A DNA stretch of 64,000 nucleotides from Hyphomicrobiales bacterium (GCA_028339975.1 JAOLDG010000004.1:1-64000), one strand, 5' to 3'; counted from the first letter of the stretch, positions 49,590 to 60,451 are shown. A program made the numbers and translations. The notes: generated by a model from the sequence alone, not told the origin.

Positions 49590-50852
49590 TTATTCTATTA
49601 TTTTAACAGGAAGTGAGAGGTATCCCTTTACAAAAGATGAGTTAACTCTTTCTGGCTCTCCCATAACCTTTATATTTTTATATCTCTTCATTATTTCTTC
49701 CCATAAGATTTCAAGCTGCATATCGGCTAAACGATTGCCGACGCATCGATGAATTCCAAAACCAAAAGATAAATGATTTCTTGGGCGTTCTCTATCGATT
49801 ATAAATGAATTAGGATTCTCGATGACCTCTTCATCTCGATTACCTGAGACATACCACATAACAACTTTATCACCCTTTTTAATTTTCTTTCCACGTATCT
49901 CAACGTCTTCCAGTGCAGTTCTCCTCATGTAGGCTAGTGGTGTTTGCCAACGTATAATCTCGGGAACCATGGAATAAATTAAATCATGATTTTCTCTTAA
50001 TTTTTTATACTGATCAGGGCTTTCATTTAAGGCTAAAATACCACCTGTCATAGAGTTTCTTGTGGTATCATTTCCTCCAACTATTAAAAGAATTAAATTA
50101 CCTAGGTACTCCATAGGCTCCATATTTCTAGTTAGAGGGTTATGGGCTAACATAGAAATTAGATCAGTTTTCGGTTCAGAGTTAACTCTTTCATTCCATA
50201 ATTTAGTAAAATACTCTAGACACTCATATAATTCTTCGTACCTTTGCTCTTCAGTTTCTATTACCCCATCACCTGGTCTAGCAGTTGCAACATCAGACCA
50301 TCTTGTTAATTTCGATCTATCCTCAAAAGGAAAATCAAATAGCGTTGCCAACATTTGGGTTGTTAGCTCAATAGACACACTTTTAACCCAATCAAAAGTT
50401 TCATTTATAGGAAGGCTATCCAAAACATTTTGAGTTCTTTCTCTTATTAAGCCCTCCATATTTTTTAAATTATTTGGAGCAACAACAGGGTTAACAGCTT
50501 TTCTTTGAATATCATGCTTAGGTGGATCCATGGCAATAAACATAGGTGTAGTAAAATCTTCTGTTGGATCAAAAAGAGTAATTGCAGGCTCGGATGAGAA
50601 AACTTTATGATTGGTGTCGACATCCATAATGTCTTTGTATTTTGTGATAGACCAAAAGGGCCCTATTTCCTCATCACGAAATACACCATCTGTTATATCA
50701 AAAGGTCTCTCACAATAGTGAACAGGGTCTTCCTTTCTGAGTCTTTCGAAGTATGACCACATGACGTTATTTTTAAATAAAGCTGGATCAGCAGGGTTTA
50801 TTTCACTGAGAGGCACTGAGTATGCATCAGGTATTTCAATTTTCTTATCCAT
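49590..50852 (-). CDS. cytochrome P450, CYP153-type terminal hydroxylase
   Basis: This 420-residue P450 matches CYP153 alkane hydroxylases closely in memory: the FDWVKSVSIELTTQMLATLFDFPFEDR helix, the I-helix [47 protein letters not shown], and the heme loop FGFGIHRCVG with the cysteine near residue 370. CYP153 enzymes oxidise terminal carbons of medium-chain alkanes, fatty acids and some terpenes, fed by ferredoxin and ferredoxin reductase. Those partners are not encoded locally. It is cotranscribed with the CoxL-type gene (64 bases upstream) and the flavin reductase. Confidence 0.93.
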   Translation of the reverse strand: MDKKIEIPDAYSVPLSEINPADPALFKNNVMWSYFERLRKEDPVHYCERPFDITDGVFRDEEIGPFWSITKYKDIMDVDTNHKVFSSEPAITLFDPTEDFTTPMFIAMDPPKHDIQRKAVNPVVAPNNLKNMEGLIRERTQNVLDSLPINETFDWVKSVSIELTTQMLATLFDFPFEDRSKLTRWSDVATARPGDGVIETEEQRYEELYECLEYFTKLWNERVNSEPKTDLISMLAHNPLTRNMEPMEYLGNLILLIVGGNDTTRNSMTGGILALNESPDQYKKLRENHDLIYSMVPEIIRWQTPLAYMRRTALEDVEIRGKKIKKGDKVVMWYVSGNRDEEVIENPNSFIIDRERPRNHLSFGFGIHRCVGNRLADMQLEILWEEIMKRYKNIKVMGEPERVNSSFVKGYLSLPVKIIE

Positions 50853-50916
50853 TTTAACCTTTTGTTATTATTGTTAATATAGCAATATTAAGCGAAAAAA
50901 AAAATTAGACCAGCCT

Positions 50917-53232
50917 TTAATTAGACTTATTGATAATCTTCCAAATTTTCATTGGTGTTATAGGCATATCCAGCTCATCAAAATTATAGTCAGACAATGC
51001 ATCGTAAATTGCATTAACATAAGCAGTTGTTGAAGCGACTGTTCCAGCCTCTCCACAACCCTTTGCTCCAAGCACATTAGTAGTACACTCAGCATCTTGA
51101 TTAAACTCTAAATCAAACTCAGGAAACTCGTCAGCCCTGGGCATATGATAATCCATATAAGAACCATTTATTAACTGCCCTGTTTCCTCCTCGTAAATCG
51201 CGTGCTCTCCCATAGCCTGACCCAAGCCTTGAACTATTCCTCCATGGACTTGTCCGGCAACTAAAAGTGGATTTATTATTTTTCCAAAATCATCTGTTGC
51301 AGAATAGTTATCAATTTCAATTCTTCCTGTTTTCTTATCAATTGATATTTCGCAAATATGGCAGCCATTAGGAAATGTTGGATCCTTATGCTCATAAGTA
51401 CTTTCACCATCAAGAATTTGAGTATTTGCTTGTCCCTCTGCCAATCTAGCAACTGAATATAAATCAATATTTCTGTTAGTACCCTTTACTTGAAATAACG
51501 GCCCAGAGTCAGTTGTATACTCAATATCATCCAAGGATGCTTCAAGCTCATTTGCCGCAATTTCAATTCCCTTCTTTAACATTACATCTGACGCGTCATT
51601 AATTGCACCTGCCGCCATGTATAGAGATTTAGAACCCCCTGTTCCTCCTCCGGCTGGAAGGTCGTCACTATTACCAAAGTGAATTGAAACATCTTCAGGA
51701 TTAACACCCAGCTTCTCGACTACAATTTGCGTCCAAGCTGTTTCATGACCTTGACCTGTGGATTGTGTTCCAGCGTATACCTTTACAGATCCTTCACTAG
51801 AAATAACAACCCTAGAGTTATCAGCACCCTCGCCTTGAGTTCTCTCAATATAATATGAAATCCCAATACCTTTGAGTTTATTTTCAAGCTTAGATTTTTC
51901 TCTTCTTTCTAAAAAATCGGAATAAGATGAGCTAATTAAGGACATTTCTGTAGTTCTCTGGAAATCACAGCTATCAAGGGGCAAAATTGCACCTTCGTGT
52001 TTACCTAGCTCATCTGGCTGAACAAAGTTTTTAACTCTTAGTTCTATGGGGTCTAAACCTAAGTCATATGCGGCTTTATCAACAAGCCTCTCAATAACAT
52101 AGCTTGCCTCAGGTCTTCCCGCACCCCTATAAGCATCAACAGGAACAGTATTTGTATAAACAACATTAGCTTTATTGTATAAGACAGGTATTTTATAAAC
52201 TCCTACATGCATGCCAGCTCCTGCCAGTGTGGGAATAAAAATTCCGTACTGAGATAAATAAGCTCCAACTGCTGCAATAGTATCAACTTTTACACCTAGA
52301 AAATTCCCTTCCTTATCCATAGCAATTGAAGCCTCTGTAACATGATCTCTTCCATGAGAATCGCTTAAAAAAGCTTCGGACCTAGTCGATGTCCATTTTA
52401 CCGGTCTATTTAAAGCTCTACTAGCAAACATAGTGGCCACATATTCTGGGAAACACATCATTTTTAAACCAAAACCACCACCTACGTCATTTGTAACTAC
52501 TTTAATTTTTTTTTCCTCAACGCCAAGCGAACCAGCTAGCCTCTCCCTCATTGCATGAGCTCCTTGGCTCTCTACATAAACTGTAAAACTATCTTTTTCC
52601 TTGTTAAAGTCTGATGTAGCAGATCGCGGCTCAATTGGATTCACGACAATCCTATTATTTATTAAATCAACTTTTGAAACAATATCGGCTTTTTCTTCAA
52701 CATCCTGCCATTCTTTTTCCGAACCGAATTCCCAATCAACAGCAGAATTTGTTCCAAACTCTTCAAATAATATAGGAGATTCTTTGTTAAGGGCTTTGGC
52801 TGTATCAGTTACACAAGGTAATTCTTCATAAGAAATTTCAACTAATTCTGATGCGTCTAAAGCTTGATTGATTGTTTCCGCAACTATAAAAACTACCGGA
52901 TCACCAACATGCCTAACCTTTCCAATGGCTAGAATAGGTCTTTTACTGGCATTCATAGGAGTTCCATCTTTATTTTCCAAGAAATCAATCACTGACATAT
53001 GGCCAAGACCTTCTTGTTTCAATCTATCACCAGTGAATATATCAATAACGCCAGACATTTTTAGAGCCTCATCAATATCAATTGATAAAATATTTGCATG
53101 CGCATATGGAGACCTTAGGAAAACTCCATTTGCCATATTTGGTAATTTTAAATCATCTGTAAACTTACCTTCACCTTTTATAAGCCTTGTATCCTCAATT
53201 CTTGTTACCGGTTGTCCAACTGCAAATTTCAT
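50917..53232 (-). CDS. xanthine dehydrogenase/CO dehydrogenase family large subunit (form II CoxL-like)
   Basis: This 771-residue molybdenum hydroxylase subunit has the N-terminal RIEDTRLIKGEGKFTDDL, GGGFGLK (251-257), AYRGAGRPE (367-375) typical of form II and not the AYxCSFR of true CO dehydrogenase, and a closing KGCGEAGT with the catalytic glutamate. It would bind the Mo-cytosine cofactor and hydroxylate a carbonyl-activated carbon. The usual medium (FAD) and small (2Fe-2S) subunit genes are absent from the window. It has a good AGGAG site 6 bases from ATG and follows the aldolase gene by 14 bases. Confidence 0.92.
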   Translation of the reverse strand: MKFAVGQPVTRIEDTRLIKGEGKFTDDLKLPNMANGVFLRSPYAHANILSIDIDEALKMSGVIDIFTGDRLKQEGLGHMSVIDFLENKDGTPMNASKRPILAIGKVRHVGDPVVFIVAETINQALDASELVEISYEELPCVTDTAKALNKESPILFEEFGTNSAVDWEFGSEKEWQDVEEKADIVSKVDLINNRIVVNPIEPRSATSDFNKEKDSFTVYVESQGAHAMRERLAGSLGVEEKKIKVVTNDVGGGFGLKMMCFPEYVATMFASRALNRPVKWTSTRSEAFLSDSHGRDHVTEASIAMDKEGNFLGVKVDTIAAVGAYLSQYGIFIPTLAGAGMHVGVYKIPVLYNKANVVYTNTVPVDAYRGAGRPEASYVIERLVDKAAYDLGLDPIELRVKNFVQPDELGKHEGAILPLDSCDFQRTTEMSLISSSYSDFLERREKSKLENKLKGIGISYYIERTQGEGADNSRVVISSEGSVKVYAGTQSTGQGHETAWTQIVVEKLGVNPEDVSIHFGNSDDLPAGGGTGGSKSLYMAAGAINDASDVMLKKGIEIAANELEASLDDIEYTTDSGPLFQVKGTNRNIDLYSVARLAEGQANTQILDGESTYEHKDPTFPNGCHICEISIDKKTGRIEIDNYSATDDFGKIINPLLVAGQVHGGIVQGLGQAMGEHAIYEEETGQLINGSYMDYHMPRADEFPEFDLEFNQDAECTTNVLGAKGCGEAGTVASTTAYVNAIYDALSDYNFDELDMPITPMKIWKIINKSN

Positions 53233-53246
53233 AAAAAACTCCTAAT

Positions 53247-54002
53247 CTAATCTCTAAAACTACTATCTAATTTATCTAACTTTCTCATCAATGCCGGCCA
53301 AGCTAAATTACCTATTCCTTTCTCTGATGCCATTTGACCTTGATCAGTTACAAGCTCAATCACATCCTCAGAAACCATATTTAGCTCAGAACCTCCAGAT
53401 AAAGCTTTAATTTGCATAGTACAAGCTCTCTCTAAAAAAAATAGTCTTAGCCAAGCATCTGGACAATTTGCCCCAGTAGCCATTAATCCATGATTTTTTA
53501 ATATCATACAATGTTTATCACCAAGATCACCTATGAGTCTCTCACGTTCATCATGATTCAATGCTATTCCCTCATAGTCATGATATGCACATTCATTTCT
53601 TATAACCATTGCTGTTTGGGATATTGGTAAAAGACCTTGAGCTTGAGCTGAAACTGCAACACCATCGCTTGAGTGAGTATGAATAACAGCATGATTCTGA
53701 TGTCCAGCACCATGAACTGCTGAGTGAATAGTGAATCCTGCTGCATTTACAAAATGGTCAGTATCAGAAACAATATTGCCTTCCAAATCAATCTTAACCA
53801 AGTCAGAAGCTTTTATTTCCTCAAACAACAGGCCGTATGGATTTAAAAGAAAGTTATTATCCTCGCCTGGTACTTTTAAGGATATATGAGTAAAAACTAA
53901 ATCATCCCAACCATATAAAGCAACTAATCTATAAAGAGCAGCAAGATCAACTCTTGCCCGCCACTCCTCTTCAGAAACAGATTTTTTTAAACTGTCAGTC
54001 AT
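53247..54002 (-). CDS. class II aldolase/adducin family protein
   Basis: This 251-residue protein has the zinc-binding HTHSSD segment and a third conserved histidine in LKNHGLMATG, plus FLLNPYGLLFEEI. The family includes fuculose-phosphate-type aldolases and decarboxylases, but many members in catabolic clusters have unknown substrates. It starts the aldolase-CoxL-CYP153-flavin reductase run, behind AGGGGA. It is about 80 bases downstream of glpK on the same strand, with no clear terminator between. Confidence 0.88.
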   Translation of the reverse strand: MTDSLKKSVSEEEWRARVDLAALYRLVALYGWDDLVFTHISLKVPGEDNNFLLNPYGLLFEEIKASDLVKIDLEGNIVSDTDHFVNAAGFTIHSAVHGAGHQNHAVIHTHSSDGVAVSAQAQGLLPISQTAMVIRNECAYHDYEGIALNHDERERLIGDLGDKHCMILKNHGLMATGANCPDAWLRLFFLERACTMQIKALSGGSELNMVSEDVIELVTDQGQMASEKGIGNLAWPALMRKLDKLDSSFRD

Positions 54003-54083
54003 TCGAAATCCCCTAAATGTAACAATTAATTACTATATATAATAAATCTACTAAAAAAATAAATATTCACAATAAATCAAAAA

Positions 54084-55577
54084 TCAAACATTATTCTGTT
54101 TAGCCATTTCAATAGTTAATTTAACAGCTTTATTCCAATTCAGTATTATATCATTTCTCAAGTTAGAGCTCATGCTTGGTGAAATCTGATCACGCTTGAT
54201 TGATAAACTTTGCAAATCATCAACTCCAGAATAAAAACCTACACCTATACCAGACATTAAAGCTGTTCCAAGAGCTGTTGATTCCTTCATACTAGCTTTA
54301 TATATTTGATAGTTACAAATACTTGATAAATTTTGAATAAACCATTGATTTTCTATCATTCCTCCATCAACCTTTAATAGGGAAGATAATTCTATATTGT
54401 TTTGAGAAAAATCACTCTTAATAGCATTCATTAGATCTAATGTTTGGAGCGATATCGACTGAAGTGAAGAATGAATTAATTCATCTTTTCCTGTATCTTG
54501 TGACATACCAAAGATAGCGCCTCTGGATTCTGATGACCAATGAGGGGAACCTAGACCGCTGAAAGCTGGAACTAAAACAACCTTAGATTCAGGATTTACT
54601 GATGATGCAATTTTTGAACTATCAGAAATATTATTTAAAATTCCTAAATTTGATTTTATCCAATTCATTATTCCACCAGCCATAAAAATTGATCCCTCAA
54701 GGGCATAGTTGATCTTATTATCAATTTTATAAAATATTGTTGATAGTAATTTTTTTTCTGAATAAATAATTTTACCACCGGTATTAGCAAGAACAAAACA
54801 GCCGGTTCCGTATGTAGACTTAACGTCACCTTCATTATAACAAAATTGACCAAATGCTGATGACTGCTGATCGCCCATAACTCCTGTTATTTTTAAGGAT
54901 CTACTTAAGAGACTACTTTCTCCAAATAAATCATTAGAGTTTTTTACTTCTGGAAGACTTTGAATTGGTATATCAAAAAGCTTCAGTAAATCATCATCCC
55001 ATTTGATTTTTTCAATATTAAATAAGCTGGTACGGGATGCATTTGTTACATCTGTTGCAAAAACTTTCCCTTTTGTAAGATTCCAAATCAACCAAGTATC
55101 GACAGTTCCAAAGCAAACCTGGCCCTTACTTGCCTTTTCTTTTAAGCCATCTATATTTTTTATAAGCCATGACATTTTCGAGGCAGAAAAATATGGATCC
55201 AATAGCAAACCCGTTTTTTTATTAATCATTCCTTCCAAACCATCTTCTTTAAGATTATTACAGAAAATAGATGTTCTTCTATCCTGCCAAACAATGGCAT
55301 TATAGAGAGGCTTTCCATTACTTTTATCCCAAACAAGAATTGTTTCTCTTTGGTTCGTTATTCCTAACGACTTAATATCCCTTTCAGAATTGCGTTCTAA
55401 TATTTTTTCACAACAAAAAAGTGTAGAGGATAAAATTTCTTCAGGACTATGCTCAACCCAGCCATTATCAGGGTAAATTTGATTAAATTCTTTTTGACAG
55501 CTATCAATTACATGACAATTCTCATCAAATAATAGTGCTCGACTTGAAGTCGTACCTTGATCAATAGTAAGAAACAA
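54084..55577 (-). CDS. glpK: glycerol kinase
   Basis: This 497-residue FGGY-family kinase makes glycerol-3-phosphate. It has TIDQGTTSSRALLFD at the N-terminus, GITNQRETILVWDKS, VWQDRRT, GVMGDQQSSAFGQFCYNEGDVKSTYGTGCF and LKVDGGMIENQW. The start is TTG 55577, with GGGGG a few bases upstream. No glpF, glpD or regulator lies beside it, which is unusual; glycerol freed from lipids could feed in here. Confidence 0.93.
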   Translation of the reverse strand: MFLTIDQGTTSSRALLFDENCHVIDSCQKEFNQIYPDNGWVEHSPEEILSSTLFCCEKILERNSERDIKSLGITNQRETILVWDKSNGKPLYNAIVWQDRRTSIFCNNLKEDGLEGMINKKTGLLLDPYFSASKMSWLIKNIDGLKEKASKGQVCFGTVDTWLIWNLTKGKVFATDVTNASRTSLFNIEKIKWDDDLLKLFDIPIQSLPEVKNSNDLFGESSLLSRSLKITGVMGDQQSSAFGQFCYNEGDVKSTYGTGCFVLANTGGKIIYSEKKLLSTIFYKIDNKINYALEGSIFMAGGIMNWIKSNLGILNNISDSSKIASSVNPESKVVLVPAFSGLGSPHWSSESRGAIFGMSQDTGKDELIHSSLQSISLQTLDLMNAIKSDFSQNNIELSSLLKVDGGMIENQWFIQNLSSICNYQIYKASMKESTALGTALMSGIGVGFYSGVDDLQSLSIKRDQISPSMSSNLRNDIILNWNKAVKLTIEMAKQNNV

Positions 55578-55652
55578 AAAACCCCCGTAGATAAATATTT
55601 ATATTCATAGTAAAATAACTTATCAAATAATAATTATTCTTAAAGGATTTTT

Positions 55653-56417
55653 ATGAGTGAAATAAAAATACATATAGTTGCAAGCAATAATCCTGAGGCA
55701 AAAAAAGCCAAAAGTAACCTTTCAAAGCTATATAAAAATTACCCTATTTCCAGAGCTAATGTAATAGTTGCGCTTGGAGGAGATGGCCTGATGCTGCAAA
55801 CTCTCCATGATAATATTGAGAGAGAATTGCCTATATACGGCATGAATAGAGGCTCAATAGGTTTTTTAATGAATAATTATAATGAGAAAAATTTATTAAA
55901 AAGAATTGAAAAATCTACATCAACAAACCTTTATCCTTTGAAAATGAAAGCAAAAAGTAAAAGCAAAATATATACAGCTCAGGCTATTAATGAGGTCTCC
56001 CTTTTAAGGGAAACTTATCAAGCAGCAAAATTAAAAATATACATTGACGGTAAAGAAAGGCTTGATGAGTTAGTTTGCGATGGATTACTTCTTTCAACCC
56101 CTGCAGGAAGCACAGCCTACAATCTATCAGCACATGGTCCAATTCTTCCGCTTACATCAAACTTACTAGCGTTAACCCCTATTTCAGCATTTAGACCTAG
56201 AAGGTGGAAGGGAGCTCTTCTTCCAAGAAATGTTAAAGTAAAGATTGTTATATTGGAAAAAAATAAAAGACCAGTCAGTGCGGTTGCTGATAATTCAGAA
56301 TTTAGGAATATAGAGTATGTGGAGATATCTGAAAATAAAGATATTCAATTAAAAATGCTTTTTGATCCAAAAACTAATTTGGAAGAAAGAATTATTAACG
56401 AACAGTTTATTTATTAA
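55653..56417 (+). CDS. nadK: NAD kinase
   Basis: This 254-residue short-type enzyme phosphorylates NAD to NADP. It has the GGDG motif (42-45) followed by [18 protein letters not shown], the NEVSL segment, [24 protein letters not shown] and a C-terminal SAVADN. It is transcribed divergently from glpK across 75 bases, with AAAGGA before ATG. It converges with the NUDIX gene (14-base gap). NADP supply suits the many NADP-dependent oxygenases, but nadK is a housekeeping gene. Confidence 0.96.
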   Translation: MSEIKIHIVASNNPEAKKAKSNLSKLYKNYPISRANVIVALGGDGLMLQTLHDNIERELPIYGMNRGSIGFLMNNYNEKNLLKRIEKSTSTNLYPLKMKAKSKSKIYTAQAINEVSLLRETYQAAKLKIYIDGKERLDELVCDGLLLSTPAGSTAYNLSAHGPILPLTSNLLALTPISAFRPRRWKGALLPRNVKVKIVILEKNKRPVSAVADNSEFRNIEYVEISENKDIQLKMLFDPKTNLEERIINEQFIY

Positions 56418-56431
56418 CTAAATTTTTCTAA

Positions 56432-57244
56432 TTATTTTGCGCTAGCACCAGGTGTTGAAAATTCGTTTATTGGTTCCTTGATATCTCCGTAACCAGCATC
56501 TTTAGGAATTGTTAAGAAGGAACCATTTTCATCTTTTTCGATCACAGGTATTACGGTAATAATATTACTCTCTTTTGCGTTAGCTATAGCTTCTTCAACA
56601 GTTCTTGACTGGTTAAGTTTTTCTAAATTTAATCTTGTAGGAAATATAATAGTTCTTTTCTTATTATAACAATCCTCTAGAGCGTCTTTTGGAGCTATCC
56701 ATAAAGAATCAACAGATTCATTTCCATCATGCTCGCCCTCATGCCCTTCCGGAGCTTGAGCAATATAAAACCTAGTATCAAACCTTTTGGGCATCATTTC
56801 TGGAGTTATCCAATGAGCAAATGGGATTAAACTCTCTGTTGAAAATGTTATACCTTCAGCTATAGAAAAATCATACATTGATCCAGCTCTATTATTGAAT
56901 TTTTCACGCCAATTATTTAATTCCAATAATCTTTTTGAGTTTATGTTTTTTTCATTATTTTTTTCTTTTGCAAAGAGAACATTTGCTTCTTCGAAACTCT
57001 CCCTAATTGCAGCAATCTTAAAAGGTAAAAAATTATCATTTGTATTATCAAGGGAGGTATTTTGACTCAGCCTTTCATCATAATCATCCTTATCAACCTT
57101 TCCCCCCGGAAACACTAAGGCACCTGAAGCAAAGTCTATCTGGTGATTTCTAACAACCATAAAAACTTCTAAACCAGCAATACCATCACGAATCATTAAA
57201 ACCGTTGAAGCGGGTATTAATTTATTTTCATTATTAGTTCTCAT
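56432..57244 (-). CDS. NUDIX hydrolase (NUDT19/CoA-diphosphatase-like)
   Basis: This 270-residue hydrolase has a split Nudix box: VFPGGKVDKDDYD followed after a spacer by AAIRESFEEANVLF, with the REx2EE core, and LIPFAHWITPEMMPKRFDTRFYIAQAP. The layout with a long insertion between the GG and RE parts resembles NUDT19-type acyl-CoA or CoA diphosphatases. No membrane or signal segment is seen. It is divergent from the CoA-transferase gene. Confidence 0.85.
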   Translation of the reverse strand: MRTNNENKLIPASTVLMIRDGIAGLEVFMVVRNHQIDFASGALVFPGGKVDKDDYDERLSQNTSLDNTNDNFLPFKIAAIRESFEEANVLFAKEKNNEKNINSKRLLELNNWREKFNNRAGSMYDFSIAEGITFSTESLIPFAHWITPEMMPKRFDTRFYIAQAPEGHEGEHDGNESVDSLWIAPKDALEDCYNKKRTIIFPTRLNLEKLNQSRTVEEAIANAKESNIITVIPVIEKDENGSFLTIPKDAGYGDIKEPINEFSTPGASAK

Positions 57245-57312
57245 GTAGTAATGCTATATCATAAAAATCATATTAAAATTGATTAAATTTGATAAAGTTA
57301 ATGAGGTAAACC

Positions 57313-58530
57313 ATGCTTGAGGGACTTAAAGTTATAGAAATGGCAACTTATGTTGCTGCACCTGCGGCTGGAGCAATGTTAAGGGATTGGGGAGCAGATG
57401 TAACAAAAATCGAACCATTGAACGGATGCCCTATGAGAAGATTTTTTGAAGGAATGAAATCTAATGTTCCTATAGAGGGGAATCCAATATTTACTTTGGA
57501 TAATAGGGGAAAAAAGGGAATAACAATTAATACTAGTGATCAAAAAGGAGCTGATATTGTTAGGAAAATGATAAATGATGCTGATGTTTTTCTTACTAAT
57601 GTTAGACCTCAATCTTTAGAAAGTGCAAAACTAGATCACAAGACACTTATGAAAATAAACCCAAGGTTAATTTATTGTTCATTAACTGGTTATGGGCTTG
57701 AGGGAGAAGAGAAAAATAAACCTGGTTTTGATATAGCTGCTTATTGGTCTCGATCAGGAATGGCTCATTTAACTCAAAGAAAGGGAGAAGAGCCCCTTCC
57801 CATAAGAACGGCTTCAGGTGATCACATAACTGCTATATCAACTGTTAGTGGCATTTTAGCAGCCTTATACGAGAGAGAAAACACTGGTGTAGGCAAGCTA
57901 GTTGAAACATCACTTGTAAGAACTGGAATATATTCAATTGGCTCAGATATGGCTCTTCAATTAAAATTCGGAAGAGTACCTTCAACAAAAAATAGAGATC
58001 AGCAAATAAATCCTTTATTTAATTTCTTTAAAACAAAGGATGATAGATGGATATGCTTAAGTCCAAGAGCTGGAGGTGATTATGATATGCCAAAGGTTGT
58101 AAGGGCTATAGGAAAAGAGGAATGGCTAAATAATGATAAATTTAATTCTAATCAGGCAAGACGAGAAAATGCTAGTGAATTTATAAAAGAAATGGATAAA
58201 GCTTTTAGCAATCATACCCTTAGTGAATGGGGCAATAAGCTAGATGCAGAAGACCTAGTTTGGTCGCCTGTTCAAAACTTAAAGGAAGTTTCAATGGATT
58301 CTCAGGCTATAGCCAGTGGAGCATTTTCTGAAGTAGAAGACCAAGATTGCTCTGAAAGCTACAAAACGGTATCATCTCCAGTTAGATTTCATAACTCCGA
58401 TGATGGCCCAAAAGGACCTGCTCCTAAGTTAGGACAGGATAATTTTAAGGTTCTTAACGAACTAGGGATCGGGAATAATGAAATCAATTCTTTAATTGAT
58501 GAAGGAGTAGTTGGAAAGCCCAGTAAATAA
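57313..58530 (+). CDS. CaiB/BaiF family III CoA transferase
   Basis: This 405-residue enzyme moves CoA between acids. The N-terminal LKVIEMATYVAAPAAGAMLRDWGADVTKIEP and LDNRGKKGITIN are characteristic, and the catalytic aspartate is Asp140 in GFDIAAYW. It starts at ATG 57313 behind GAGGTAA. The acid substrate is unknown; activation of a catabolic intermediate would fit its distance of a few kilobases from the oxygenases. It ends 2 bases from the convergent thrS stop. Confidence 0.9.
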   Translation: MLEGLKVIEMATYVAAPAAGAMLRDWGADVTKIEPLNGCPMRRFFEGMKSNVPIEGNPIFTLDNRGKKGITINTSDQKGADIVRKMINDADVFLTNVRPQSLESAKLDHKTLMKINPRLIYCSLTGYGLEGEEKNKPGFDIAAYWSRSGMAHLTQRKGEEPLPIRTASGDHITAISTVSGILAALYERENTGVGKLVETSLVRTGIYSIGSDMALQLKFGRVPSTKNRDQQINPLFNFFKTKDDRWICLSPRAGGDYDMPKVVRAIGKEEWLNNDKFNSNQARRENASEFIKEMDKAFSNHTLSEWGNKLDAEDLVWSPVQNLKEVSMDSQAIASGAFSEVEDQDCSESYKTVSSPVRFHNSDDGPKGPAPKLGQDNFKVLNELGIGNNEINSLIDEGVVGKPSK

Positions 58531-58532
58531 AT

Positions 58533-60446
58533 TCACCTTTGATCAGGTGGAAGAGCTTCTTCTTTTATTAGTTTTATACATTCATCGACATCTAATGTTC
58601 TCTGCTCCTTAGATCCAAGGCGCCTAAGTGTTATAGTATTTTCTTCGATTTCTCTATCACCTAAAACTAGAATGTAAGGAATCTTATTTATAGAATGCTC
58701 TCTAACTTTATAATTAATCTTTTCATTTCTTAAATCAATTATCGATCTCAAACCATTCATTTGTAGTTTTTCTAATATTTTTTTTGCAGCATCATCTGAA
58801 TTTGATGTAATAGTTGTTAATGCAACCTGAACAGGTGAAAGCCACAAAGGAAATTTCCCTTCATAATTTTCAATAAGAATTCCTAAAAATCTCTCAAGAC
58901 TCCCAAGAATTGCTCGGTGAAGCATTACAGGAATATGTTTATTATTATCCTCACCAACATATGAAGCACCAAGCCTATTAGGTAGATTAAAATCAACCTG
59001 TAATGTGCCGCACTGCCATACTCTGCCAATGGCATCGTGTAAGTAAAAATCTAATTTAGGGCCATAAAAAGCACCATCACCTTTATTTTCATCAAAAGGA
59101 AGTCCTGTTGCCCTAGCGGCCTTTGATAAAGCAAACTCAGCTTTATCCCAGATAGAATCATCACCAACCCTCTCATCAGGTCGATCAGCAAACATAATTG
59201 AGACTTTATCAAAACCAAGTTGTTCATAAACTTCTTTAAGGATATTACAAAAAAGGATTGTTTCTGATTCAATTTGATCTTCAGTACAGAAAATATGAGC
59301 ATCATCTTGAACAAAGTTTCTTACACGCATTAGGCCATGAAGAGCTCCAGACGGTTCATATCGGTGACATGATCCAAATTCGGATAACCTAAGTGGGAGA
59401 TCTCTATAACTCTTTATTCCCTGATTAAATACTTGAATATGGCCAGGACAATTCATAGGCTTCAGCATCAGTTCTCTCTCATCGGCCTCTGATGTATACA
59501 TATGCTCAGAGTACTTATCCCAATGACCAGATGCTACCCATAATTTTTTATCTATTAGTTGCGGAGTTTTTATTTCCGAATAGCCACCTTTAGTTATTTT
59601 TCTTCTAATATATTCCTCAAGCTCTCTATATATACTCCAGCCTTTTGGGTGCCAAAAAACCATACCAACAGCCTCTTCTTGAAAATGAAATAAATCCAAT
59701 TCCTTGCCTAGCTTCCGGTGGTCTCGTTTTTCTGCTTCTTCAAGTAAATTAAGGTGTTTTTTTAAATCTTTATCGTTTGCCCATGCCGTTCCATATATTC
59801 TTTGAAGCATTTTATTTTTTGAATCACCACGCCAATATGCTCCAGCAATTTTCATCAATTTAAAAGAACGTAAATGTCTTGTAGAGGAAACATGTGGCCC
59901 CCGACACATATCCGTATATTCATTGTGGTAATAAAGGGCTATTATTTCATCATCTGGAATATCATTGAGAATTTGAATTTTATAATCCTCATCTCTTTCC
60001 CTAAAGGCACTTAAAGCTTTTTCTTTATCAACAACTTCTCGAATAACCTGATAATCAGTCTCTGCTAACTCCTTCATTTTCTTTTCTATTAACTCTAGGT
60101 CTTTGTCATTCAATGAAACATCCAAATCAATATCATAATAAAATCCACTATCAATAGTTGGACCAATGGCCATCTTAGCTTTTGGAAACATTTGCTTTAT
60201 TGCATGACCAAAAAGATGAGCACAAGAATGTCTTATAATTTCCAAACCTTCTGGATCAGAATTTGTTACTATAATAACATCAGAATCATTCGAAATTATC
60301 TCTGATGCATCAACTAATTTTCCATTAATTTTTCCAGCAACTGTTGCTTTTGCAAGACCAGCGCCTATCGAATTAGAAAGATCATCTATTGTGAGATTTT
60401 CTTTAAAGTCTTTTTTTGTTCCATCCGGAAGTGTAATAACTGGCAT
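58533..60446 (-). CDS. thrS: threonyl-tRNA synthetase
   Basis: This 637-residue class II synthetase has an N-terminal TGS domain ([14 protein letters not shown] to about 60), the editing domain ([16 protein letters not shown] and [14 protein letters not shown]), the catalytic motifs [50 protein letters not shown] and [14 protein letters not shown], and an anticodon-binding C-terminal domain. Zinc ligands Cys, His and His are visible in these motifs. It follows yidD by 5 bases. Confidence 0.98.
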   Translation of the reverse strand: MPVITLPDGTKKDFKENLTIDDLSNSIGAGLAKATVAGKINGKLVDASEIISNDSDVIIVTNSDPEGLEIIRHSCAHLFGHAIKQMFPKAKMAIGPTIDSGFYYDIDLDVSLNDKDLELIEKKMKELAETDYQVIREVVDKEKALSAFRERDEDYKIQILNDIPDDEIIALYYHNEYTDMCRGPHVSSTRHLRSFKLMKIAGAYWRGDSKNKMLQRIYGTAWANDKDLKKHLNLLEEAEKRDHRKLGKELDLFHFQEEAVGMVFWHPKGWSIYRELEEYIRRKITKGGYSEIKTPQLIDKKLWVASGHWDKYSEHMYTSEADERELMLKPMNCPGHIQVFNQGIKSYRDLPLRLSEFGSCHRYEPSGALHGLMRVRNFVQDDAHIFCTEDQIESETILFCNILKEVYEQLGFDKVSIMFADRPDERVGDDSIWDKAEFALSKAARATGLPFDENKGDGAFYGPKLDFYLHDAIGRVWQCGTLQVDFNLPNRLGASYVGEDNNKHIPVMLHRAILGSLERFLGILIENYEGKFPLWLSPVQVALTTITSNSDDAAKKILEKLQMNGLRSIIDLRNEKINYKVREHSINKIPYILVLGDREIEENTITLRRLGSKEQRTLDVDECIKLIKEEALPPDQR

Positions 60447-60451
60447 TTTAA

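Noticed and set aside
55578-55652. AT-rich palindromes between glpK and nadK
   Set aside because: Short perfect A/T palindromes are expected by chance at this base composition.
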